Shown here piece after piece: positions 32,521-43,721 of a DNA stretch of 64,000 nucleotides. The number at the start of each line of letters is the position of its first letter. The stretch's first letter is position 1. Position numbers and translations under genes: made by a program. The stretch comes from Topomyia yanbarensis (Eukaryota > Arthropoda > Insecta > Diptera > Culicidae): NCBI RefSeq assembly GCF_030247195.1, contig NC_080672.1:26605906-26669905 (forward strand), given 5' to 3'. The notes under the pieces are model-generated. The model was not told the DNA's origin. It saw nothing but the letters and a program-made list of their open reading frames with translations, and did not search any database.

Positions 32521-33600
32521 TTTCTCGTTTCAATGTCGTATAAGAGATGGGAAAGGTTTTTGTAGTAGTGACAACATACAATTGTGTTTTGAATATTTTA
32601 CAACAAATTTTCCATAACACGCTAAAAGACGGAGTTGGGCTGCAGAGTGATAAATCCTTCACTTTATTTATTTCATTTTTTATACATGTTTTTTTGTAAT
32701 TTGTCGTACTCCTTTGAATTTTCTAAAATTTATTTCGTTTTCCTTCTTTGACCGACCAGACCGATTGAGTATTCTTTTTAGAAGAGGTATTGCAAAAATT
32801 GACGTCCCATTCGATGATTTTCTGTGCAAGTTCGCTTATTCTGGCCAATCACGTTGTAGCATTCTCAAAAAAAAATCAATTAAAAATTCTATGTGGACAA
32901 GAAATCAATGCTTGAGATACTCAAAATATTAAACAAAAATGCAAAGATTCAAAAATTTTTGGAAGCGAACCGTTCAAGTAAACGAGAATGTAAATACGAA
33001 TAATTTAACAAAAAAATATGAAAATCGGTTGAGTGGTTTTTGAGATATCACGTTCACCACAACGGTCCTTTTCAAGAAACTCCATTTCGAGATAATCGCG
33101 TACAAAGTTTTGTGTTAACTTCATTCGTGAATGGAACGAGCGCTTTCGTCTATATCTAGTGCTACGATTTGGATGAAATTTCGCAGACATATTTTCGAAA
33201 GTATGTACTTTCAGAATATGCAATAAATTATGTTTCGATTTGTTGGGTCTCACCTTTGTATATAACCCCTTAACCAGAATAGTTCACCGCTTCAGTGACT
33301 TGTGAAAGCTGGAACAAGATGTCAAACATTCATAGCTGCAGCCCAGTTTGACAACTTTTAACGATGCACGCCCCCCCAAACAGCTCTGCGATCCGTGCAA
33401 CATTTTTGAAACTTTCACAGGCATGGACTTTTCCCAAGCTCTCGAGTGTCTTTGGATCAAATAACGTCCGGTGTCAGATAAAGTTTACTATCGGAAGTGG
33501 TGATAAGTGGAGAGTCAACTTTACCTTTTTCCCGAGCTGCCCGTCCGATGATGGCATGAGTCGAATAAACTGTTTGTGAAAAAATGAAGTTTCTTCCATC
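32521..33600. other. Unassigned AT-rich sequence
   Basis: Nothing recognised. Around 33018-33060 the phrase GGTTGAGTGGTTTTTGAGATAT parallels GCTTGAGCGGTTCATGAGATAT at 39528-39550, a decayed dispersed repeat. Confidence 0.3.
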
Positions 33601-35165
33601 CTAGCAAACTGCGAATATTTCCATGGCGACGGTACCCCTCACCGGAATCCAAAGTTTAATTTGATTTTTCCTGTATGATGTCGAAAAATAAAATGAACAC
33701 AAATATCTCTCAATACTGTATACTTTCGAACACCCACAGACAGTATGATGACTTGCTCAAGGGATTATCGCTGTGACGTTTATTTGACGGCTCCTTTTCG
33801 CTATTGTGTGTGTGTGCGCGTGTTTTCGCACAGGCCGCCCACCCAAAACGGGAAGCACAGAAGCAAATTGACAGCATGCTTAGACCCTAATCCCCGCCTT
33901 TATGGGGGGGTTGGATCGGTATGGGTCTGGGGTGAAATAAGTGCGGTTTATTTATACCTGCCAATTTATTTGCTCGGGGTCCAAATCGGTGTGTGGTTGG
34001 CATGGTAGCACACCATGCCAGCAGCAGCGACAGCATCGAAAAGATTGCGGAAGTTTATCGGGTGTGACTAAGCCTTGAAATTTATAAGGAATGATAGCTT
34101 TTTTCTACGGCGCTACACAGATAGGATCGCGGTCTGATGGGCAGATTACGGTGGTAATTGGATACGCTTGCTTTGATTTACAGTATTTTTATTTTGCGTA
34201 GAGCGAATATTTTCCCTAAATATTCTACAACATCGAGGAACAAAATTTGTTTCGATATCCTACGATTACAGATACGAAAAAAAAAATGTCACGCGACTAA
34301 ATTATGAGGAAAGGTGCGTTCTTCGACTTTTCGATGTAACGTGAGAATTTAATTGCCTGAGTGCCAACAACAGGTTGCTTCCAGGGATTTTCAGGCGAGA
34401 TATCGAATAATCGCCGGTAGGCAGGCAAGGAGCCCCGCGCCATTATGCGCATGCTTGAACATTATCAAGGCTATGCACAATCGTTCCGGGCACATCAGGG
34501 ACGAACAGGCCGATGTCAAAGATAGTGATTTCACCTGGGATTTGCGCACGGCCGCTGGAAAATTCGTTTTGAATTCATTCCAAATGCCAATCAATAACGT
34601 TAATAATCGTTCACTTACTAACCATGAATCGAAACTTAGAAACAAAAAAAAATCATTATTCTTGCTCCAAATCAAACGAAGTTGTTGTTGAAATATATGA
34701 CGAAGATCAATGACCCCAGACTGCTTCCATGTGCAGCTACATTTTTTGTGATTGTTTACCTTTCATGCCTGACATTCAACCAACAACAAAAAAAGTTACC
34801 AATGGCTTCGAAGAACACAATGTTGACTGCAGCGGATGTTAACATGTTGTCCGAATCGACCGCCCAGTCTGGCGGTCGGTTCGATCAATTATGCCTACAC
34901 ACACATATACGGCGCAGCAGTGGGCGTCGGAAACCTTATCCCCGTATCCAGGGTAGGGAGAAGGAAACTAATCATGTCAGCATTTTTCTTGTTCCTGCTC
35001 CTTTCAGCACCGGTCAAGCTATTCCTTCTCCTCCGGTTGCGTTTCGGGGACGTTATTTATGCTGGACATGGTCGCGAGTTTCATTGACTTCGTTGAATGG
35101 GGGGAAAGGACGGGGGATGTCATGTGCCAAAGGGGACGTAGAATTCTCGTGCTGGATCTAATTTT
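33601..35165. other. Unique GC-richer island, no recognised gene
   Basis: Composition rises above the flanks and no within-window repeat partner was found. Open frames of 112 and 159 codons at 34353-34691 and 34682-35161 overlap and have no recognisable domain, so they are not called. It could hold conserved non-coding DNA or exons too short to recognise. Confidence 0.3.
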
Positions 35166-35477
35166 CGGATGAAATAATTAGTGTATGAATGAAGATTAAT
35201 GTCCCTGCGAGATACACGATATTTGGAAGCGGTTCGGAATAGATTGCCGGGTAGATTTGTTGCAGCGACACGCAGCTTACGAGCGAGTGATTCTGGTAAT
35301 TTCCCAGTGAAAGTTTCTTTGTTCAGTTTTGGAAGGTACGTTAGAAGGTGTAGCTCTTTTCCGCTTAAATGACGCGTTGAAAGTGGGAGTGACAATTTAT
35401 CAATTGTGAGCATTTTTGCTTTCCTTTTTTTATGTTTATTGACAATAAGTTGGCCATTTTTTTTGTTTCATCTTTCT

Positions 35478-35595
35478 CACAAAAGAAAGCTTTAGAAAAC
35501 TCTCAAACGCCGAAAATGGTTTCTGAGGTGGAATGTTATATACCATTGACTCAGCTCGACGGATTAGAACAATATCAATGTCAACCAGACTAACA
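35478..35595 (+). repeat. Fragment of the arm-type interspersed family
   Basis: TTTCTCACAAAAGAAAGC, then ATATACCATTGACTCAGCTC and GACGGATTAGAACAAT, parallels the first 130 bp of the inverted-repeat arm (3920-4030) with heavy decay. Confidence 0.45.
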
Positions 35596-35932
35596 TGAAA
35601 TGAAAGGCTTAAATAACTTCAACCAAATATTTTTATTTGATTATTTAATCCTGCAAATATTCAGATTAATTTTCGAAACTCACAAACATTTTTCTCAAAA
35701 TAGATTTTTAAAGACAATTGAAGATTTTAACCTCATGTTCAATCTTACCTTTTAGAACGGCTCTAAATGTGCATTATAATCCAAACTGAATTTATTAAGA
35801 GTATTTTTGCTCTATTATTTTATTTGAAATGGCTCAATGCGTTAGCTTGACTGAGTCGTGGATCTTTTATGTTGCTAATTAAAAGAAAACAGCTGAGTAT
35901 TTGTTCTATGCGTAGCATCCTTTTGGCGCCAT

Positions 35933-36608
35933 TTGCCACTGCGTGTTGAGGTTCTTTTTCTTGGTGGTGAAGCATTAGCTACATTACAACTTGGGTCCAG
36001 TCAGTCTGTCGCTCTCGTCGTGTCCTACGTGTCCCTGTCGTCATCTGTACTGTTTTCTCGGTGTCCAGGGTGGGATTTCTTGTTCTTGCGGGGTGGTTAT
36101 TATGTGTCCACAATCTTTGCCGATCGCTTCTTTGTTGGTGGGACTGGTTGTTGGTTTGGAGGTACTGGACACGGCCGCTTGTGGTTAAGTGCAAGATGAC
36201 TGTGATTGTTTTGGTTGTAGTACGAGCACTCTTCTTAGCCTTAGATCTGGTACAAGTTTTTCCGTAATGTAGCATCTCATTGCGCAATTGGCATGTAAGA
36301 ATCTGCCTTGGGTGCATGACCAACGTTGTCTGATTAAATCAAATATCTTCGAGTGATTTGCATGAGATTTGCATGTATTGTATTGTATTGGTTGGTTTGG
36401 ACGCATGAACACCGTCAGAAAATTCCGAGAAGAACTTCCTCCAAGTACCAACTCTCCATATTTTGACATATATTTTTGAATTACCCCCTTTAGAAGTACA
36501 CGGTGACAGAGCGTGTAAAACTACCTCTATTATGTCGTCGTCTATATACACAGGGATACTGGTTTTAACATTTCCGCACTTGATGGTGTGCTGTACATTG
36601 TTGCACAA
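35933..36608 (-). pseudogene. Non-LTR ORF1 remnant
   Basis: The minus strand from 36608 reads MCNNVQHTIKCGNVKTSIPV, YIDDDIIEVVLHALSP, then after frame changes TLVMHPRQILTCQLRNEML and HYGKTC, followed by a Thr/Gln/Arg-rich linker to 35979. The Cys/His cluster matches the knuckle that follows the RNA-binding part in I/Loa-type ORF1. 35975-36240 is similar at the DNA level to 39590-39860 and weakly to 290-480. Multiple frameshifts show it is dead. Confidence 0.65.
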
Positions 36609-37030
36609 GCTTGACCGATGTTGTTTAACATAATCTTTACACTACGCCTGACTTAATGAAATCGCAAAATGTATACTTCTGCTAATTGCCATCTTTACTC
36701 CTGGTAATTATCCCACTTCTTGAATAACTGATCTTACAGGATATTCCACAACAAAAATAACAACACAGTTTACCAGCAATGGGCCAACTTTTTGATTTTT
36801 AATCTCACGAGGAGTGTCTGCTCCAAATTTGAGTCCAGCTACCGGAGCAACGTGTTTGAAGTTTGTATGGGATTTTTCGGCAATTTACACGGCGAAACAC
36901 TACTAGCTCGAATTTTCACCGCTAGATGACACTGTATACACTACTCCATCAACACCACTAAACACATCTGCTGACAAAATTTGACATCTGCTGACACACC
37001 ACACAGACAGCTGGCCAAAAAAATTGCCGG
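36609..37030. other. Retroelement flank and unassigned DNA
   Basis: 36660-36790 is similar to 40045-40145 and so probably belongs to the retroelement upstream of ORF1. The rest has CTGCTGACA direct repeats near 36968-36998 and nothing else recognised. Confidence 0.35.
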
Positions 37031-37033
37031 ATG

Positions 37034-37092
37034 GGTCATTTGACCGAATCGGTCACTTGACCAAATCGGTCATTTGACCGAATCGGTCATTT
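37034..37092 (+). repeat. 16-bp tandem GGTCATTTGACCGAAT, about 4 units
   Basis: Four units of GGTCATTTGACCGAAT with minor variants (GGTCACTTGACCAAAT). Each unit contains the palindrome GGTCA-TT-TGACC. The same unit recurs four times at 40817-40885. Confidence 0.85.
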
Positions 37093-37272
37093 GACCAAGT
37101 TAAAACTTGGAACGGAAAACTAGAACTAGGCAGGCTCATATGGACATGATCGAAAGGAAATGTGAAGAATCCTTTGTTTTCTGCTAAGCGGGAGTTGGGC
37201 GTTGCACCCAAGTCTACTGCATGGTCTATGGTAGAACATAACTCATCATCATGTTTTACCGCCGACGCCGGA
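37093..37272 (-). repeat. 180-bp module with conserved minus-strand frame, copy 1
   Basis: It matches 41073-41250 in the same orientation with roughly a dozen or more differences. The minus-strand frame reads SAVKHDDELCSTIDHAVDLG, then FFTFPFDHVHMSLPSSSF in both copies, open across the module. I do not recognise the domain. It may be an exon-like scrap of a mobile element. The 16-bp array lies directly next to it here. Confidence 0.55.
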
Positions 37273-37389
37273 TTGTGGAGAATATTCATACGAACGATTC
37301 CTCTAAACACACCCTATGAATATGTTCGATGGTATGGCCTCTAGTGAACGTTTTTAGCATTTCCGACCACTGTGTGCTGCCTGCTGGCT

Positions 37390-38155
37390 CGTGGTGGATT
37401 TGGATTGGTTTGTAGTAGTTGTTAAGTCAACCGACTAAACTTAAACCTCTTGTATCTCGTAATCCTCATCCATCCGGGGCAACCGTACTAAGTACTACTT
37501 TAGTAAGGATTGTGTTCTTGCTTATTTTGTTTTGTGTTAATCGTCATGTTTTTATGCTTTTTTATGCTGCAAATATTGTACCCTGTTGAGACATGAACCG
37601 ATCCGGGGGTGACGACCATAAGAATTTACATCTGTTTACAACCACCTTGGCCGGGTTTCTTAACCTTCTTGGTGCTAGTCGTTCCTATTTATCTGCTAGC
37701 TGGTGCTGAGAACTTCTTGGCGGCAGTATTTCACCCTATACTGATGCCCATTTTCGTGATCCATTTCGCTGCCTCTCTAACGGAATAATCATCGGCGGTA
37801 ATAATTTCTCTAGACAGCGATATCCCAATTTTCTCCAACTTCGTGTTTTTCCTCCTTAGCTGCCGTTGCTAGCCCGCTGTCTACTCACTACTGTTGCCAA
37901 TATCGAAGCTTGTCGAAACGTTAACCGATCCTTCAGAGAAGCCGTCCAACTTGACATACATCCCTTTCCAGCCACCCTCGCAAAGTTTCGTCCTTGGTTT
38001 CTTCATTGACTTGTTTCTAGAGTGACCGAACTCAAATGACATTTTTTGTGTCCAAACGGTTTGCAGTATATTTTTTTCTTGGACAGGAAGATAATACATT
38101 TTTAAAAGGTTGAACCACCATACCACCCCCCCTTGCGTACAGGCCTGACACTACG
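37390..38155 (-). mobile_element. Old repeat (family R), right copy, uninterrupted
   Basis: Reverse-complement partner of 21003-23612 but lacking the 2.0-kb insertion. Its minus-strand frame from 38126 (FEFGHSRNKSMKKPRTKL, then EGGWKGMYVKLDGFSEGS) is open for 81 codons and is matched, with stops, in the left copy. No domain was recognised. The lower-coordinate end carries ATACAAGAGGTTTAAGTTTA, resembling a non-LTR 3' end. Confidence 0.65.
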
Positions 38156-39579
38156 AGTCAAGAAGGCAAAAGATTTGTTGTCCTGATTTGGCGGTGGTTG
38201 GTTATTTTCATCCGCGTTCCTTATCACTTATTTTTATTAAGTGATTCATCAGAAGTGCTATCTTGGTTATGCAACTATTTTTTTCCAATCTTATTTTAAT
38301 GCAAATAAATAAGCAGCCTTCATTTTGCTTTATTTTGAATCGTATATATCTTGTCGTATGTACAACTAGGAAACTAATCCACTGGGTATATAATGTGTGT
38401 GGGGAATACGCATGGTCTTGTCTGAGTGAATGATGACTTGAATTTATGTATGATAGTTGAGAATTGACAATCCGAAAGAAGAATTCAAAACCAGTTGTCA
38501 ATTTTCAGTAGTCGTATCAGCACTAAGAACAAATGTTTTATTGTCATATTCATTGTTTTAGTCAATTTTTCTTCATGAGTATAGAAATAGTATAGCTTGA
38601 TTGTTCTAGTACTTAGCGTAAAAACCGCGCACATGTCATCGGTTGTATATTCGACATACAAAGTTATTCGTTTCAGGTGTTTCAGTAGGGCTTATTTTAT
38701 ACCGTTCAAACTGTGCCTTAGATAGCACAACAACGTGCGCGAATAATTATAACATAACAACTAATCACGTGCGGAGAAAAAAGCCAGTATATAATTGTCA
38801 TTAATATAATAATTCCAGAATTTATACAAGATTAATGATGCGTGTATTGCGAAACTTTTAATTACATAGATATATCGACAAATGTATCATCATAAATTCT
38901 CGGCAGCTGGCTGCCCAGAGCAATATTCACGTGATTACACTTCTGAGAGTAGATCGTATCACTTATCCAAGTAAATCCAAGTTTGTGTAACTCGTTATTG
39001 GCATTTCAAAACGTGCACATTGAAAGTGGATAGCTACTCCCAGGCCTCATTCGTTGATTCTCATGCTCATGCATCATGCTCATGTTCATGCCCAAAGGAA
39101 TTTTTTCGTTGTTTTCTCCAAAATTTTAAAAAAAAATTACTCGAAACGGGAAGGTAATGTGGATTGATTTTTTTTCCCTTTAGGCTTGAATAACAATTTT
39201 TAATTGCATACGCAAACCCCTTCATCACTACCTTTCGACGCTTTGAAGATATCAATGCAAAACAAAAAATAAATGACAGGCGGTATTATGGATTGACGCT
39301 TGTACGTTCATCGGAATTCCACAATGGTCTTAAAGCATAATAAATTATCCAGACTTTTTCCAATATTCGTATAGTAAGCAAAGTTGTGAGCATTTGAACA
39401 AAACCATTTTTTTTCTTTGAATAATCTTCTTTAATTGTATTAAAATGTGCTTACAATTAAAATTTTCCAAAAATGTTGGGTCAACGAATAAATGAGCTTT
39501 TAAATAAACAAAAAAGTATGGGGATTGCTTGAGCGGTTCATGAGATATCCATGCTACCATTTGTTAGCGTTGAACTAGT
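38156..39579. other. Unassigned AT-rich sequence
   Basis: Short frames only. A GCTCATGTTCATGC-like cluster lies near 39062-39092. Nothing else was recognised. Confidence 0.3.
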
Positions 39580-40150
39580 AGCTATGTTGTCCATTACAAT
39601 TTGGGGGTTATATACCCCTCTCGCGTTTTCCTACATGTCCATGTCATCATCGGCACTGTTTTCTTGCTAGAATATTCTTCTTTGTATGGGTGGCTCTTAT
39701 GTGTTTCTCTTCGATAGTTCGTTTATTTGTCGATGGTACTGGTTGTTGTTTTGGAGGTACTGGACGTGATCGCTGCGAAGTAAGCATTTATTGCTCTCAA
39801 ATCCGCACATGTTGGGTTTGCAGCCGCGTGCGGTTAAACGCAAGATGACTGTGTGCCTGTTTTGGTTGTTGTACAGGGAAAATATATATATATAGCGTCA
39901 CATTCCGATGTTTATTGGGGTTACATTGGTTGTGCCATGGATATGATTGGTTATTGTTAGGCTTCTTGTACCTAATTTGGGGATACAATGGATCGTAGAA
40001 AGGTCAGCTAAACGAAGTTCATGATTTCAGGAGTTTTGTCTGATAGTGTAAACTTTTGCAAATTCCATCTGTATTCTTGGTAATTATCTTACTTTCTGAA
40101 TAACATAAAAAACAGCAACATAGTCCCCCAGTAGGACAACTTTTTGCTGT
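39580..40150 (-). pseudogene. Non-LTR ORF1/leader fragment
   Basis: 39590-39860 matches 35975-36240 in the same orientation (landmarks GTCATC(A/T)G(G/T)(C/A)ACTGTTTTCT, GGTACTGG(T/A)TGTTG, GGAGGTACTGGAC). 40045-40145 matches 36665-36790 (TCTTGGTAATTAT.., CAACTTTTTG). It is the same retroelement family, more decayed; no readable ORF1 block longer than a few residues remains. Confidence 0.5.
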
Positions 40151-40816
40151 GGACCAGCACTTATAGCTATATAACTAATAAAAACGTAGGAAGGGGCTAC
40201 GATATTTTGTTTGTATAAAGTAGATAAAGCAAAGCACGGACAGGAAACCTTGCCGTTGCCAGCGGTGCACTCTCGGTATTGTTTCTAGTGGGATGAGAAG
40301 GTAGACGAAGGAGGTTCTATATAACTTATTTACTAGACATGGTTAACCATGCTTCTTTTATATCTTTTCAATGTGAAAAATGAAAATCTGTAAAATTAAT
40401 AGTAGGGCGTGTCCTTCGGATCTCATGCACACATGTTATTAATACGGTCTGATAACTTTTTTACAGCGGTGAAACATTTGTTTCCCAATCTATTTCTATC
40501 CGGTTCATAAAGATCTCCAGCATTCAACAACGTGCATTTGATGACAATCCATTTAAGAATACTGCATGAGCAAACGGTAACATTTGATATGAATGACAAA
40601 ATGCTCTAGAACCCCCACTTATCGTATTCTGACTAAGAAACATTGGGCGCCGTAGCTAATTGATCTCCACTATGAAAGAGGATCTCTTTGAAAAGTAACA
40701 AATGGCGTACACATGATTCAATGGACACATATGAAAACACGATTGATTTGTTTTCATTGATACATTGTAAATATAAAGACCTGCAGTTCTGTTAAGTTAT
40801 TGCGTCGAGCGGTTCC

Positions 40817-40888
40817 AGGTCATTTGACCGAATAGGTCATTTGACCGAATGGGTCATTTGACCGAATGGGTCATTTGGCCGAATGGAA
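40817..40888 (+). repeat. 16-bp tandem GGTCATTTGACCGAAT, second array
   Basis: Four units of GGTCATTTGACCGAAT, the last reading GGTCATTTGGCCGAAT, which bridges to the TTCGGCC array at 41755-41912. Same orientation as the array at 37034. Confidence 0.85.
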
Positions 40889-41072
40889 ATTCAACAAACC
40901 AAACAAATTTCAAATCTTTGTCATTTTTAATGTCTAAAAGCTTAAATTGTTACTATGTTTTAATTGCCGCAAGGTTCTACTGTATCGATTTTGTTGGCTA
41001 TTTTCGGCAAATTTGAGACTAAGAGAAACGAAAGCAATGAAATTGAAAGACGGATAGGTATTCTAGAGCGAA

Positions 41073-41250
41073 TCAGTTATAAACTTAGAACGGAAAACTA
41101 GAACTAGGCAGGCTCATATGAGCATGATCGAAAGGAAATGTGAAGAATTTTTTGCCTTCTGCATAGTAGGAGTTGGGCGTTCCACCCAAGTCTACCGCAT
41201 GGTCTATGGTAGAACATAACTCATCATCATGTTTTACCGCCGACGCCGGC
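41073..41250 (-). repeat. 180-bp module with conserved minus-strand frame, copy 2
   Basis: Direct-orientation partner of 37093-37272. The minus-strand frame again reads SAVKHDDELCSTIDHAVDLG and FFTFPFDHAHMSLPSSSF. Here an extra upstream stretch with ATG at 41321 is in frame. About 185 bp separate it from its 16-bp array. Confidence 0.55.
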
Positions 41251-41384
41251 TTAAATTGATAAAGTCCATCATCTTGAAAGATAATGAATATCTTAATAAA
41301 TGCTATTACAGGGGCAAACATTTCTTTAAAAAATTATGCTTATAAACTCGAAATGAGGACATGTCGTCAATTAGTACTGATCTT

Positions 41385-41392
41385 TCTTTCTT

Positions 41393-41439
<47 letters not shown>

Positions 41440-41441
41440 AT
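41385..41441 (+). repeat. (TTTC)n then (CT)n microsatellite
   Basis: TTTC repeats give way to an almost pure CT run of about 45 bp. Confidence 0.95.
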
Positions 41442-41754
41442 TTTTGAAAACTGAAGACCTTACCGACCTCTATGAAGGATAAGAAAAATATTGCTAAATT
41501 TTCCTGCAGCCAGATATAACAAAATGTATAAATAGAACAGCTCATGTTAAAAAGAAGGAAAATATCCATACAATGTTTAGACCAACAAAATCAAACATTG
41601 TAATTACAAGAATAAATAAACGATATTCAATTTATGACAAACAATTCACATGCTTCACTAATTAGGTCGTACTTATGTATTTCGCTATAGCGATTAATCA
41701 GCAAATATCCTTTTTACAAGTATTATTTTCGGCCAAATTACTCTTGAATTAAAA

Positions 41755-41912
41755 CCAGGTCGGCTTAATGACATTTGGCAAAACGGCCAATCGGCATTTG
41801 GCTAAAATACCCATTCGGCCAATTGACCCTTTCGGCCAAGTGGCTGTCGGCCGAATAGCGTTCGGCCACATAGCGTTCGGCCCAATGGCTTTCGGTCTAA
41901 TGCCCGAACATC
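41755..41912 (+). repeat. Degenerate TTCGGCC tandem array
   Basis: Roughly 15-18-bp units of the type TTCGGCCAAATGGC / ATTCGGCCGAATAGC occur about nine times, including GTTCGGCCACATAGC and GTTCGGCCCAATGGC. Related by composition and one intermediate unit to the GGTCATTTGACCGAAT arrays. Confidence 0.75.
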
Positions 41913-43721
41913 GGTTGGTTTGGGTTTGATTTTAATTCAATTTTCAATCTGAATGCACAGTGAGGTCTTTCGAACATTACTTGTGAGTGATACTATGTCG
42001 CACTTAGGTAGCGGTACGGGAGAGGACGTTTTTCTATATGAAGAATTAATTGACTTGGTTGAATTCTCGACAAACTTATGATTGGGACTTAAGAGCCTAA
42101 TGAAAAAATTCGCCTTGAAGAAACATTGTGGAGAAACCGTTGTTATTCACGGAAATTTTGAGAATTGGTTTTTGATCCCAAATTATATTTTTGTCGAGAG
42201 GTTCATCTTGATTGTGCATTCTCTTTCGTCAATTTTCTCTGTCTGCAGTATTTTTATTATATTTTAAATATTTTTTCGCTCCCTCAGCGAAATACTTGCC
42301 TGGTATATTTGAGTAAAAATTGTTAGTATTGTAATTGTTTGTATTGAAACTCCAGAATAGTTCCGTGTAACACCGGTGGCCCCGTTGACATTCTCTTTTT
42401 TAACAGCCATGCGTTTCTCGCGTGTAAATAAACCTCCACATAACACAAGAGGTCCATTGTTGCCTTGCCATCAAAATCGTAAAACTAAATTACTTTGGGT
42501 TTGAGAACATCACACCAGACACGGATTTTCACATCAATTTCAGAAGATTCTATTAGATGTTTCACTCGATTTGGCTTTTCCTTAGTGCAATTTTTAATTG
42601 AGACTAACCAGGTCAGACGATAAACAAATGTAAAACTAAATGAAAAAGAAAAAATAAATGTAGTAATTTTTTCACGAAGTGGGTGCGCTGGCATTGTTAT
42701 TCCTTTGAGAATGATTTTTCCCAATAAGCAGTAAATTTGGAATAATTGAAACAAATATATAGTAGAATGGGATCAAGTAGGTCAGTTTTTTGGCGAGCTC
42801 GTGCGATGGTAGTTTTGCATTGATTTTGACAAACAAGCAATCTATGTACGTCAATCAGGTAAGAAAATGGGGAAGCAGCAAATGAAAAATGTTGAAATCC
42901 CAGAAGGAAATAATTTTTCAGCAGCTGCGTCTGGTTTTGGTACGTGCCAACGACTTCTTCGGTGTCCTAGTCGTCGCTAGAGTGTGAAATTGAAGTTGTG
43001 CATTTCGGCTCACGTTGTTGCCTAGCTGTGCAACGATCACGCTTGCGCTTCTGAGCATTTCTTTTTGGTTCCTTCTCCTTCTCTTTTTTGATCATGTTAT
43101 TTCGATTATCTATTTCAACAACATTTTAAATTATTATATTGTTAATTCACGCGAAATATCTGACGCGCCATCATTGATGACGAGTTTCGAACGGAACCTT
43201 GAATTGTTTAGAGGCTGATCGAATACAAGCGCCATCTTGAACAGATGCAATTGCGTTCTTTATGCTCACTTCACTTCACTTGACCTTTTTTACATTGGTT
43301 AAATGTATAGAACTGAGGACGAAAGACAATGAGTTTTTGCAGAACAACAAGCGAAAACATAAACGACACAGTAACAGCCGAAATTACTGTCATCAACGAT
43401 GTTCTCTACCGTGAATCTAATTCACGCAACACGAGCGACCTCTGCAATAACATAGCAAAAATAATGCCCTATACCTGGTGTACCCCCATACCTATTTGAC
43501 CCCTTTCTACTCCACTTGTTATTGAACTAAATCATTGCTGCAACTGAAACAGTAACGCCAACAATCTAGTATAGATGAAAGTAACTTGTCCTAACACAAC
43601 AACAAAGCAAAATTAACAAAAAGATTTGAACATATAGTAAAAAAATTGAAGAAATTTCAGGAGAATTGTAAAACTTTTCGAAAAAATGCCAATTATTATT
43701 TTTCAGGCCAACTAAACAAAA
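41913..43721. other. Unassigned sequence
   Basis: No recognised protein, RNA or repeat partner. Short frames such as 42082-42267 and 43015-43218 are not supported. Confidence 0.3.

Noticed and set aside
34353..35161. Overlapping plus-strand frames of 112 and 159 codons in the GC-richer island
   Set aside because: No domain recognised, low-complexity and frame overlap; the lengths are expected by chance in less AT-rich DNA.
21003..38155. A larger palindrome centred between the arms, linking the family R copies
   Set aside because: The distances are not symmetrical with the arms and intervening sequence is not mirrored; family R copies are independent insertions in opposite orientation.
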